Shown here in pieces: positions 1 through 8,413 of a stretch of DNA of 64,000 nt. Numbering within the stretch: the stretch's first letter is position 1; each line of letters starts with the position of its first letter. Source of the DNA: Limibacter armeniacum (GTDB lineage Bacteria > Bacteroidota > Bacteroidia > Cytophagales > Flammeovirgaceae); the NCBI RefSeq assembly GCF_036880985.1, contig NZ_JBAJNO010000009.1, positions 744,001 through 808,000 on the forward strand. Reading direction: 5' to 3'. The position numbers and the translations under genes were made by a program. Under the pieces are notes generated by a model. It had not been told where the DNA came from. It made no database searches and saw only the letters and a program-made list of their open reading frames with translations.

Positions 1-510
1 GAAATTCCTACAACTTACTTCCAATCCATCAATCCTGTATTTATTCTGGCATTGGCTCCTGCTTTTGATATGCTTTGGCAAAATCTGGCAAAAACCAAGT
101 TCAATCCTTCTACACCTGTTAAGTTCGCTTTTGGTTTAATTCTGCTTGGGGTTGGTTTCTTTGTCATGAACATTGCTGATTCAAGAGCTGTAGATGGCAA
201 CTTGGTAAGTCCACTGTGGCTAGTAACTGTTTATCTGTTCCATACCATGGGCGAGCTTTGCTTATCACCAATCGGGCTGTCAATGATTACCAAACTGTCC
301 CCTACTAAGATTACAGCAGTAATGATGGGACTTTGGTTTGGTTCAATTGCCTTGGCTCAATACATGGCAGGTATTCTAGAGTCTCTACTTCACAATTACT
401 TACCTGACACACCATTGTTCCTGTTCCTGACTATGACATCTGTTACAGGTGGTGTACTCTTATTATTGATATCTCCATTACTAAGCAAAATGATGAGAGG
501 TATTCACTAA
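1..510 (+). CDS. POT-family peptide transporter, C-terminal part (cut by window start)
   Basis: The reading frame is open from base 1, so the 5' part lies outside the window; about 169 residues remain. It is the C-terminal third of a proton-dependent oligopeptide transporter (POT/PTR2, major facilitator fold): it opens with a motif of the type PTTYFQSINP, followed by several hydrophobic segments, and contains a stretch (LFHTMGELCLSPIGLSMITK) closely matching the corresponding part of the next gene (LFHTIGELCVSPTALSFITK). The family imports di- and tripeptides with protons across the inner membrane. It lies head to tail with a complete paralogue at 829, so this is a transporter pair that probably arose by duplication. 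A strong terminator follows the stop. Confidence 0.9.
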   Translation, partial: EIPTTYFQSINPVFILALAPAFDMLWQNLAKTKFNPSTPVKFAFGLILLGVGFFVMNIADSRAVDGNLVSPLWLVTVYLFHTMGELCLSPIGLSMITKLSPTKITAVMMGLWFGSIALAQYMAGILESLLHNYLPDTPLFLFLTMTSVTGGVLLLLISPLLSKMMRGIH

Positions 511-536
511 TACCTAATTTTTGCTTGTATAATATA

Positions 537-577
537 AAAGCGGAAAAGGGCGATGTCCTTTTCCGCTTTCTTTTTTA
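537..577 (+). terminator. Rho-independent terminator after first POT gene
   Basis: A GC-containing stem (AAAGCGGAAAAGG pairing with CCTTTTCCGCTTT, about 13 bp) with a short loop is followed by a run of T. It sits 27 bp after the stop codon at 510. The rest of 578-828 is AT-rich and shows no gene. Confidence 0.85.
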
Positions 578-828
578 TAACTCTACCCTCGATTTAACTC
601 CAAAAATAACCGAAAGTCAGGCATGTATTTTAGGTGGATTATTCTGGATATCATCTATAAGAAAATATGATTTAAAAACCTTATTTAAGATTAAAAATTT
701 TCAAAAAAGTTCATAAAAATTTCCTTTAATTAATCATTATCGAAATATTTACATTTTGTGTTCAAATTATATTATTACCAATCTGACTGATCATATTAAA
801 CAATACAGGATAATTCAAACCTTATAAC

Positions 829-2205
829 ATGGAGACGAAAGGAACATTTTCACACCCGAAAGGGCTTTACATTCTGTTTTTCACAGAAATGTGGGAGAGA
901 TTCAGTTACTATGGCATGCGTGCACTACTTGTACTATTTGTAGTTGCAAATGTTGCTGATGGTGGCTTAGGCTGGGAAAAAGCAGATGCTTTGGCACTTT
1001 ATGGTAACTATACAATGATGGTTTACCTGATGTCCATCCCTGGTGGTATTCTTGCAGATAAACTTCTTGGACAGAAAAAAGCTGTTATGCTCGGTGGACT
1101 ATTGCTTGTGGCAGGACACGGTATCATGGCTATCCCACAAGAGTGGGCATTCTTTACAGCACTGGCATTGATCGTACTTGGTGTTGGCTGTCTAAAACCA
1201 AACATTTCCACTATGGTAGGTGGTCTTTACAAAGAAGGCGACCCAAACAGAGATAAAGGTTTTACAATTTTCTACATCGGTATCAACCTTGGTGCTGCAC
1301 TTTCATCACTGATAGTACCTGTAGTAGCTGCTGAATACGGGTGGCACTATGGATTTGGTCTTGCTGGTATCGGTATGCTTTTGGGTCAGGTTGTTTACAT
1401 GCTAGGTCAGAAGCACCTTGTAGGTATTGGTGATTATATCAACTCTTCAACATCTGTTGACAAAGAGGTTGCTAACCGTCCGCTAACTAAGATTGAACAA
1501 GACAGAGTTGTTGTACTGTTGCTTTCATTCCTAATTGTAATTGTTTTCTGGGGAGCTTTTGAGCAAGCTGGTGGTCTGATGAACCTATATGCACAGAGCA
1601 AGACGGATCGTTACCTTCCAATGTTTGACTATACAATCCCTGCGGGTGTATTCCAGTCTGTAAATGCGATCTTCATTATCCTATTCGGCTCTGCTGTGGC
1701 AGGCTTCTGGGCATGGAGACTGAAAGCTGGTAAAGAAACTTCTACATTGCTGAAAATGGCAATTGGTACAATGATCATGGGTGCAGGCTTCCTGTTTATG
1801 ACTGCTGCTGCTGCTGAAGTACAAGTTGATGCTTCAGGTAACATTATTGGTTCTAGCATGATTTGGCTAGTTCTAGCTTACCTGTTCCATACAATTGGTG
1901 AACTTTGTGTATCACCTACAGCGCTTTCATTCATTACAAAACTGGCTCCAGTAAAATATGCATCAATTATGATGGGTGTTTACTTTGCAGCAACAGGTTT
2001 AGGTAACAAACTGGCTGGTGTTATTGGTGAGCACGCTGTAAGCGGTGCCGGTGAGGAGCAAGTATTTACAGGTATCGCCATATTTGCAATTGCATTTGGC
2101 TTGATCCTACTCTTTTTCTTCAAGAAGCTGAAGGCTCTAACGCACGGTGCTGAAGACAAAGAAAGAGATGCACTCAAAGCGCCTAAAGCAGCTGAAGCTG
2201 TCTAA
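829..2205 (+). CDS. POT-family proton-dependent peptide transporter
   Basis: A complete 458-residue POT/PTR2 transporter of the inner membrane. The N-terminus carries the family ExxER motif (E20, E23, R24, in FFTEMWERFSYYG), which couples proton movement to peptide uptake. A PTR2 signature (FYIGINLGA) lies near residue 148, and about 12-14 hydrophobic segments run through the protein. The C-terminal tail after the last helix is short, charged and cytoplasmic. The ATG at 829 is the only start that keeps the conserved first helix, and no strong ribosome-binding site precedes it, as is usual in Bacteroidota. It follows a partial paralogue and has its own terminator, so it is probably a single-gene transcript. 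The substrate is inferred to be small peptides. Confidence 0.93.
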   Translation: METKGTFSHPKGLYILFFTEMWERFSYYGMRALLVLFVVANVADGGLGWEKADALALYGNYTMMVYLMSIPGGILADKLLGQKKAVMLGGLLLVAGHGIMAIPQEWAFFTALALIVLGVGCLKPNISTMVGGLYKEGDPNRDKGFTIFYIGINLGAALSSLIVPVVAAEYGWHYGFGLAGIGMLLGQVVYMLGQKHLVGIGDYINSSTSVDKEVANRPLTKIEQDRVVVLLLSFLIVIVFWGAFEQAGGLMNLYAQSKTDRYLPMFDYTIPAGVFQSVNAIFIILFGSAVAGFWAWRLKAGKETSTLLKMAIGTMIMGAGFLFMTAAAAEVQVDASGNIIGSSMIWLVLAYLFHTIGELCVSPTALSFITKLAPVKYASIMMGVYFAATGLGNKLAGVIGEHAVSGAGEEQVFTGIAIFAIAFGLILLFFFKKLKALTHGAEDKERDALKAPKAAEAV

Positions 2206-2223
2206 GCTTATATATTTTAAGGC

Positions 2224-2275
2224 AAAGAAATCCCCCTTATCGATCTGTTTTCGACAAGGGGGATTTCTTTTTTCA
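2224..2275 (+). terminator. Rho-independent terminator after POT gene
   Basis: AAAGAAATCCCCCTT pairs with AAGGGGGATTTCTTT around a loop containing TATCGA and TCGAC, and is followed by T residues. It starts 19 bp after the stop at 2205. Confidence 0.88.
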
Positions 2276-2381
2276 TATCCTACATTAAGCTGATAACCCT
2301 CCTCATTTGTTTTATCATTAGGAGCAACGATATTTTGCTAAATTGTATGGAAATGATTCATTCTACAACTTTTTGAAATAC

Positions 2382-3113
2382 ATGGATATTAACTGTGATT
2401 TGGGAGAGAGTTTTGGTCAATACACCATTGGCAATGACAGTGAAGTCATACGCTATATTGATTCTTGTAATATAGCTTGTGGCTTTCATGCAGGTGACCC
2501 CATGATTATGAGAAAAACGATAGACCTCGCCCTGCAACATGATGTCAAAATTGGGGCACACCCTGGCTATCCTGACCTTGCAGGCTTTGGGCGTAGGCAT
2601 ATGGAGCTTGACCATGAAGAAATCAACAGTATCTTGCTCTATCAGATCGGAGCCTTAAAAGCGATGACAGAAGCTCTTGGTGGACAATTGCACCATGTAA
2701 AGCCACATGGCGCACTCTACAATGCTGCAGCAAAAGACTTTGAACTTGCCAAACAAATTGCTATCTCGATTAGAAGTGCAGGAAGTAACCTTATTTTCGT
2801 GGGACAAGCATCCTCCCAAATGGAAAAAGCTGCCAAAGACGTTGGCATCCCGTTTTTCAGAGAAGCCTTTGCTGACAGGCGTTACCTTACCAATGGACTA
2901 TTAGTACCTCGCTCTCAGGAAGGTGCTGTCATTCACGACACGTCTCAAGCCATGAAACAAGTATTACAGATTGCCAACCAACAAACCGTCACGAGCATTG
3001 AAGGGACTGAAATCCCATTATCAGCAGATACAGTTTGTGTACATGGAGACAATGCAAATACTTTGGCATTTGTAATCCAATTAAGGGAAAAGTTAAACCA
3101 ATCAACTGTATGA
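2382..3113 (+). CDS. pxpA: 5-oxoprolinase subunit A (LamB/YcsF family)
   Basis: A 243-residue LamB/YcsF-family protein, the PxpA subunit of the ATP-dependent 5-oxoprolinase that opens pyroglutamate to glutamate in the cytoplasm. The N-terminus MDINCDLGESFG and the motifs CGFHAGDP, GAHPGYPDL and HHVKPHGALYN are typical of the family. The frame stays open upstream to a TTG at 2343, but the family start is the ATG at 2382, giving a protein of normal length. Its stop overlaps the start of the next gene in an ATGA arrangement (3110-3113), which indicates translational coupling with pxpB. The genes pxpABC stand together, next to peptide transporters, fitting recycling of pyroglutamate from peptides (inference). 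Confidence 0.93.
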   Translation: MDINCDLGESFGQYTIGNDSEVIRYIDSCNIACGFHAGDPMIMRKTIDLALQHDVKIGAHPGYPDLAGFGRRHMELDHEEINSILLYQIGALKAMTEALGGQLHHVKPHGALYNAAAKDFELAKQIAISIRSAGSNLIFVGQASSQMEKAAKDVGIPFFREAFADRRYLTNGLLVPRSQEGAVIHDTSQAMKQVLQIANQQTVTSIEGTEIPLSADTVCVHGDNANTLAFVIQLREKLNQSTV

Positions 3114-3805
3114 AATTCCACTATACTTGCATGCCGATTGGAGATGCTGCTTTACTAATCAGTTTTGGAGACCAAATTTCTGAAGAAATCAACCAACAGG
3201 TAATTTGCTTTTGCAACACATTTGAGAAGCTTTTACCTATTGATGGTATCATCGAGCTGATTCCTTCATACAATTCGGTTACCATCATCTATAACCCCAT
3301 GTACGTCAGTTATGATTCGGCATTGGATTACCTCCCTACGGAATGCTTGGATGAAAACACCTCCTCCTCTTCAAACACAATTGAAATACCTGTTTGCTAT
3401 GATTACCGATTTGGAATGGACTTACAGGAAGTGGCTTCCCTTAACCGTCTTTCTGTTGAAGAGGTGATCCAAATACATACTTCAGGTACTTATAAAGTAT
3501 ATATGCTGGGTTTTATGCCTGGCTTTATGTATTTGGGAGGTTTAAATGAAAAGATAACCTGTCCAAGAAAACAACAACCAAGGCAGAAAGTGTATCAGGG
3601 ATCAGTCGGGATTGCAGGAAACCAAACAGGTATTTACCCGATGGAAAGCCCTGCCGGCTGGCAGATAATTGGAAGAACACCTATTGCTATTTTTTCTCCT
3701 TTCTCCAATCCTCACACTTTAGCCAAACAGGGTGATTTGATTAAATTCAAAAGCATTACTGTTGAAGAATTTGAGGAGATACAAACTGCCACGATGATCA
3801 AATAA
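3110..3805 (+). CDS. pxpB: 5-oxoprolinase subunit B (KipI-like)
   Basis: A 231-residue allophanate-hydrolase subunit 1 / KipI-family protein. Diagnostic stretches are the N-terminal GDAALLISFGDQI, the central YMLGFMPGFMYLGG and the C-terminal motif GIAGNQTGIYPMESPAGW. With PxpA and PxpC it forms the prokaryotic 5-oxoprolinase. The frame could start upstream at 3035, but that would give an unrelated 25-residue leader encoded inside pxpA; the ATG at 3110, overlapping the pxpA stop, gives the normal family N-terminus. KipI in Bacillus also inhibits the sporulation kinase KinA, but no such partner is expected here. Confidence 0.92.
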   Translation: MKFHYTCMPIGDAALLISFGDQISEEINQQVICFCNTFEKLLPIDGIIELIPSYNSVTIIYNPMYVSYDSALDYLPTECLDENTSSSSNTIEIPVCYDYRFGMDLQEVASLNRLSVEEVIQIHTSGTYKVYMLGFMPGFMYLGGLNEKITCPRKQQPRQKVYQGSVGIAGNQTGIYPMESPAGWQIIGRTPIAIFSPFSNPHTLAKQGDLIKFKSITVEEFEEIQTATMIK

Positions 3806-3876
3806 GATACTCACATTCATAAGTAATAAGGTGCATTTCCAACCTTTAACTTAGTCAACAGACTTTTTTATAGCAT

Positions 3877-4809
3877 ATGATTGAAGTAATCAAACCTGGA
3901 CTTTATACCACAATACAAGACAGTGGTAGACTCGGTTACCAAAAACTAGGCGTTCCTGCTTCAGGCGTGATGGACACCTATGCCTACAGACTTGTTAGAT
4001 GGCTTGTACAAGCCCCTCCAAACGCTCCGGTACTTGAAATCACACTCACAGGTCCAACATTACATTTTCATGCGCCCACAACCATTGCTCTTACTGGGGC
4101 AGACATTTCCCCAAGACTGAATAACCATCCTATTAGCATGTACACATCGATACCAGTGGCAGCTGGAGATATACTTTCTTTTGGCAAGTTGGTAAAAGGA
4201 TACAGAACCTACCTAGCTATTTCAGATAAATTGGAGATTCCTGAAGTGATGGATAGCTGTTCCACATATGCTTATGGCAAGTTTGGAGGGCTCAATGGTC
4301 GTCCACTTGAAAAAGGCGACACTATTGCTTTCCAAGCAAATGCACCCATTGAGCAGAGAGTTGTTCCAATTGAGTTAATTCCCCATTACGCCCAAATATT
4401 TACAGCCCGTATCATAACAGGTCCAGAACATCACCAATTGACTTCAGAAACCACTCAAAAGTTTTACAGCAATGAATATAAAGTCAGTACAGAAAGTAAT
4501 AGAATGGGCTATAGGCTAGAAGGCGCTACGCTGACACACCTTCATCAGGCTGATATTATTTCTTCGGGTATAGTGAGTGGGACAATACAGGTTCCTGGAA
4601 ATGGCAACCCAATCATTACCATGGCAGACAGTCAAACTACAGGTGGATATGCACGCCTTGGCACCATTTGCCAAGTGGATTTACCATTTGTAGCACAGCT
4701 TAAACCCGGTGATGCCATTCGCTTCAAGAAAATCTCCGTTCCTATGGCGCAAGCACTGATTAGTGTACAAGAATTGAAGCTTCAGACGTATAAGGTATTT
4801 CCCTGTTAG
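3877..4809 (+). CDS. pxpC: 5-oxoprolinase subunit C (KipA-like)
   Basis: A 310-residue allophanate-hydrolase subunit 2 / KipA-family protein (often annotated as biotin-dependent carboxyltransferase). The N-terminus has the family motif TTIQDSGRLGYQKLGVPASG, and the C-terminal part has QTTGGYARLGTICQVDLP. It starts 71 bp after pxpB, a larger gap than within pxpAB, but on the same strand and without a visible terminator, so it probably shares the transcript. No biotin carboxylase gene is nearby, which favours the 5-oxoprolinase role over a urea-amidolyase role. Confidence 0.92.
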   Translation: MIEVIKPGLYTTIQDSGRLGYQKLGVPASGVMDTYAYRLVRWLVQAPPNAPVLEITLTGPTLHFHAPTTIALTGADISPRLNNHPISMYTSIPVAAGDILSFGKLVKGYRTYLAISDKLEIPEVMDSCSTYAYGKFGGLNGRPLEKGDTIAFQANAPIEQRVVPIELIPHYAQIFTARIITGPEHHQLTSETTQKFYSNEYKVSTESNRMGYRLEGATLTHLHQADIISSGIVSGTIQVPGNGNPIITMADSQTTGGYARLGTICQVDLPFVAQLKPGDAIRFKKISVPMAQALISVQELKLQTYKVFPC

Positions 4810-5012
4810 CACTACAGCTTTTTCCTAAGATAATCCAATTCAAATTCCGATTTACTCACTTCACCTCAGTATTCCTGAAAGCTGACATACATCACAGATA
4901 AATTCTATTTTTATACCATAACTTTACCTTAACCAAAATAGACTGTTAGCAAGACTGACACCCTATCTTGGGTCTTGAAAATCACTTTGATCAAATTATC
5001 TATTGAACCAAT

Positions 5013-7388
5013 ATGAAAAGAGGTATTTATCTGTTTATGACGCTTTGGTTGTTCAGCCTTGTGGGTTGTGATCAAAAATCAGAACAGCAAACTGAAAGTA
5101 AGCAAACAACAAACAGCGAAGTTTTATCAGAACTGGGTATACAGGTACCCACAGACCAAAACAGGGAATTTTCTTATACAGATAAAAAATCCGGTTACTA
5201 TTACGCCCGCACCCATCATCAGGATAATAAGGAAACTGATGGTAGAGCTACATTTTATGGTTGGAATATCGCTACTCAACAACTTTTCAAAGACTACGAA
5301 TTAAAGATAGATGGGGCTCCAGTTGACCGTCAAAATGCCAATGTTACAATATACCCACATCAGGCAGTCAGAGAATACAAAAATGCCACTGAGACTTTCC
5401 GTATGTTTGATATGAAGCCTGTCCTCTTTATTAAACTGGACAATATTCAAGGAGAACACATCAGTCTCAAACTGTTTGGTCAGCAAATCAAATTCAAAGA
5501 ACAAGATAAAGGATACGCCCTGTATGAACTGGGCAAAGCTGTTGGTAAAACCGTAGCAGTATCTACCCTAAAAGCTTCCAATATTAAGGTACTGGAAGAT
5601 GGCACCATACAAGACAAAGCAGACCAATCAAACGGCTTTATCATTGCTTTTGGTGACACTAAAGAAAATGCCGAAAAGCTGATTGAAGCAACAAGAAACA
5701 ATGCTGACAAGTGGTTTGATGAAAGGGTTGCCCGTATGGAGAAACTGATTACGGACAATACCTATCTCCAAAGCAGCAGTGATTCTTTGGATAAGGCTGT
5801 CAAATGGATCAGTCTAACCATGGATCAGCTGATTACAAAACAAATGGGAACAGGTATTTATGCTGGCTTACCTTGGTTCAATGACTACTGGGGTAGAGAT
5901 TTGTTTATCGCAGTTCCTGGTGCAACACTTGTTACTGGACAGTTTAATGTGGCAAGAGAAATATTACTCTCTTTTGCCAAATTCCAAAATAAGGATGAAG
6001 GGTCTAAATACTATGGCAGAGTTCCGAACCGTGCAAGACCTGATGACATCATTTACAATACAACAGACGGGACACCTCGCTTTGTGATTGAATTACTGGA
6101 TTACATTAAATACTCAGGAGACACCACCCTCATTGAAGAACTATACCCTGCTGTAAAAAGATCTATTGAAGGTCCAATTCACTATTGGGTAGACCAAAAA
6201 GGCTACCTCACACATGAGGATGCTGATACTTGGATGGATGCCAAGATTGACAATAAAATTCCTTGGTCACCAAGAGGAAATCGTGCCAATGACATTCAAG
6301 CCCTATGGTATGACCAATTGAGAGCTGGAGCATATTTCGCTAAAGTGATGGGGGAAAAAGAAGACCAAAAGGAATGGACGGCATTGGCAGACAAGCTCCA
6401 GAAAAACTTTGAAAAAGACTTCTTTGACAAGCAGCATCACTATATGGCTGACAGAATCAACAAGGATAATAAAAAAGATTTCAGTATCCGCCCTAACCAG
6501 CTTTTTGCCCTGAAACTCGTAAAACGTGATGAAACCAAGATGGAAATCACAAAGACAGCTTGGGAGAATCTGGTATTCCCTTGGGGAGTAGCCTCGCTTG
6601 ATCAAAAACATGAAGATTTTCACCCTTACCATGAAAACCCTGAGTTTTATCACAAAGATGCAGCCTACCACAACGGTACAATATGGCAATGGAACAATGG
6701 TATTGCCATGCAACGCATGATCGAACTGGGACAACAGGATATGGCATTTGAGTTATTCAAAAACATGAACAGGGATGCCCTTACCCGAGATGGCGTTGGA
6801 AGTATTGCCGAAAACGCTGATGCCCTGCCTAGGGAAGGAAAAATACTGCCCAAACTCACAGGTACATTCCTGCAAGCATGGTCCAACTCTGAGCACCTGA
6901 GAGTCTGGTACCAATACTTTCTTGGCATTAGACCCAATGCCATTGAAAACAAAATCACCTTGGCTCCACGAGTTCCAACAGAGCTTACTCAATTAAAATA
7001 TCAGGTAAAAGTTTTTGATGGTACTCTGAAAGGGGAAGTATTGAAGGAAGAAGCAAAAACCACATATTTCTATCATTTCAATGGCATTACGCCTACCATT
7101 AAGCTTGAAATGCTTAATTACGCCCCAACAGAAGTAATACTGAAAGAAGGGCAAGCATTGAAAGTTACCACCAATGGAGATGGTTTTATGAATATTGAAA
7201 CAATCAATGAAGATAACTCTACAGACCAATTGACAAAAGTTGGCCCTGATAAAAAAGAGTTGTCGCGTCAGCAAAATATCAATGAGTTCTTCAAGGATAT
7301 AAAATTTGCTGAGCCATTACCGTTGAACCCTCAATCCAAAGCACTGTCAGGTAAGGGAGTACTTCGAAAGGAAAGAATGGAAAAGTAG
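5013..7388 (+). CDS. Lipoprotein with glycogen-debranching-type glucosidase domain
   Basis: A 791-residue protein with a lipoprotein signal (hydrophobic segment, then LVGC with Cys19), so it is exported and lipid-anchored. Residues 250-650 resemble the six-hairpin glucosidase domain of glycogen debranching enzymes (GDE_C, GH133-like): WFNDYWGRDLFIAVPG, GRVPNRARPDDIIYNTTDGT, a TWMDAK motif and a C-terminal GTIWQWNNGIAMQRM block match the usual spacing of W-RD, PN and (A/G)-x-WPW-type motifs. The likely role is hydrolysis of alpha-glucosidic bonds in malto-oligosaccharides or a related glycan in the periplasm. True debranching enzymes are cytoplasmic, so the lipid anchor is unusual. Asp/Glu residues in WGRD and WMDAK are candidate active-site residues. 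No SusC/SusD pair is next to it. The substrate is not provable from sequence. Confidence 0.75.
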   Translation: MKRGIYLFMTLWLFSLVGCDQKSEQQTESKQTTNSEVLSELGIQVPTDQNREFSYTDKKSGYYYARTHHQDNKETDGRATFYGWNIATQQLFKDYELKIDGAPVDRQNANVTIYPHQAVREYKNATETFRMFDMKPVLFIKLDNIQGEHISLKLFGQQIKFKEQDKGYALYELGKAVGKTVAVSTLKASNIKVLEDGTIQDKADQSNGFIIAFGDTKENAEKLIEATRNNADKWFDERVARMEKLITDNTYLQSSSDSLDKAVKWISLTMDQLITKQMGTGIYAGLPWFNDYWGRDLFIAVPGATLVTGQFNVAREILLSFAKFQNKDEGSKYYGRVPNRARPDDIIYNTTDGTPRFVIELLDYIKYSGDTTLIEELYPAVKRSIEGPIHYWVDQKGYLTHEDADTWMDAKIDNKIPWSPRGNRANDIQALWYDQLRAGAYFAKVMGEKEDQKEWTALADKLQKNFEKDFFDKQHHYMADRINKDNKKDFSIRPNQLFALKLVKRDETKMEITKTAWENLVFPWGVASLDQKHEDFHPYHENPEFYHKDAAYHNGTIWQWNNGIAMQRMIELGQQDMAFELFKNMNRDALTRDGVGSIAENADALPREGKILPKLTGTFLQAWSNSEHLRVWYQYFLGIRPNAIENKITLAPRVPTELTQLKYQVKVFDGTLKGEVLKEEAKTTYFYHFNGITPTIKLEMLNYAPTEVILKEGQALKVTTNGDGFMNIETINEDNSTDQLTKVGPDKKELSRQQNINEFFKDIKFAEPLPLNPQSKALSGKGVLRKERMEK

Positions 7389-7405
7389 GTAAGCATATAA
7401 AAACA

Positions 7406-7452
7406 GAAGACCTTCAGGAATCCCAATGTCCCTGAAGGTCTTTTGCTTTTTA
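7406..7452 (+). terminator. Terminator after the glucosidase-like lipoprotein gene
   Basis: AGACCTTCAGG pairs with CCTGAAGGTCT and is followed by a broken T run (TTTGCTTTTT). It lies between the plus-strand stop at 7388 and the minus-strand hemF stop at 7473. Confidence 0.8.
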
Positions 7453-7472
7453 ACCCACAATAAGTGGATTGA

Positions 7473-8378
7473 CTAGTCTATATTCACCCAGTCAATGCCT
7501 TTTTTCAACAGACTAAGAGTTTCAGCTTCCCTGCTTCCTGGCTGTGGTGTATGTGCATATTCCCAAGATGCCAATGGAGGTAAACTCATCAGAATAGATT
7601 CTGTTCTTCCGTTGGTATCCAAACCAAACTTAGTACCTCTATCCCATACAAGGTTAAATTCGACATACCTTCCTCTTCGAAGACGTTGCCACTCCTTTTC
7701 GTCCTCCGTAACAGGCATCTCATGATATTTCTTCATAAAATGGGTATAGATACGCGCAAAAGCATCTCCCACATCCTGAACAAATGCCCATAACTGTTCC
7801 TTATTCAATGATTCCTGTTTATCCGAAATCCTGTCAAAGAAAATTCCGCCTACGCCTCTTGTTTCTTCCCTGTGACGAATGTAGAAGTAATCGTCAGCCC
7901 ACTTTTTGAAGCGTGGATAGAATGAAGCATCGTGTTTATCACATACAGCTTTTAGCTGTTCATGAAACCATTTAGCGTCTTCCTTAATCACAAAGTGAGG
8001 GGTAAGGTCAATACCTCCACCAAACCAATAAGTTCCATTGTCCATTTCAAAGTAACGGACATTCATATGGATAATCGGCACATGTGGATTATTGGGATGC
8101 ATAACAATCGAGACACCTGTAGCCAAAAACTCATTTCCTTCTACCTCCAGTGCTTTTACCAGATTTGCAGGAGCCTCTCCCCACACAGCAGAAAAGTTTA
8201 CACCACCTTTTTCGATGATATTTCCATCCTTGAAAATTCTGGTACGACCACCGCCGCCGCCAGGTCTTTCCCAATGATCTTCCTGAAACTTTCCTTTTCC
8301 GTCAGCGTCTTCCAGTGATTGGCAAATCCTATCCTGCAAGCCTCTGAGCCAGTTCTCTATTGTATGTCTGTCAGTCAT
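7473..8378 (-). CDS. hemF: Oxygen-dependent coproporphyrinogen III oxidase
   Basis: A 301-residue HemF, which oxidatively decarboxylates coproporphyrinogen III to protoporphyrinogen IX in heme synthesis, in the cytoplasm and with O2. The sequence has the family blocks GGGGGRTRIFKDG, YWFGGGIDLTPHF, YFYIRHREETRGVGGIFFD and FNLVWDRGTKFGL. Conserved histidines are present in the HMNVRYFE and RHREE regions. The length is normal. It starts 35 bp after the tamB stop on the same strand, so the two may share a transcript, though they have no known functional link. Presence of HemF rather than only HemN implies an aerobic or facultative life style. Confidence 0.96.
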   Translation of the reverse strand: MTDRHTIENWLRGLQDRICQSLEDADGKGKFQEDHWERPGGGGGRTRIFKDGNIIEKGGVNFSAVWGEAPANLVKALEVEGNEFLATGVSIVMHPNNPHVPIIHMNVRYFEMDNGTYWFGGGIDLTPHFVIKEDAKWFHEQLKAVCDKHDASFYPRFKKWADDYFYIRHREETRGVGGIFFDRISDKQESLNKEQLWAFVQDVGDAFARIYTHFMKKYHEMPVTEDEKEWQRLRRGRYVEFNLVWDRGTKFGLDTNGRTESILMSLPPLASWEYAHTPQPGSREAETLSLLKKGIDWVNID

Positions 8379-8413
8379 TTGAATATTATCGTATTATTCG
8401 GTTTTTGTTCCGT

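Noticed and set aside
525-716. Plus-strand frame of 63 residues after the first POT gene
   Set aside because: It runs through a terminator hairpin and has no family features.
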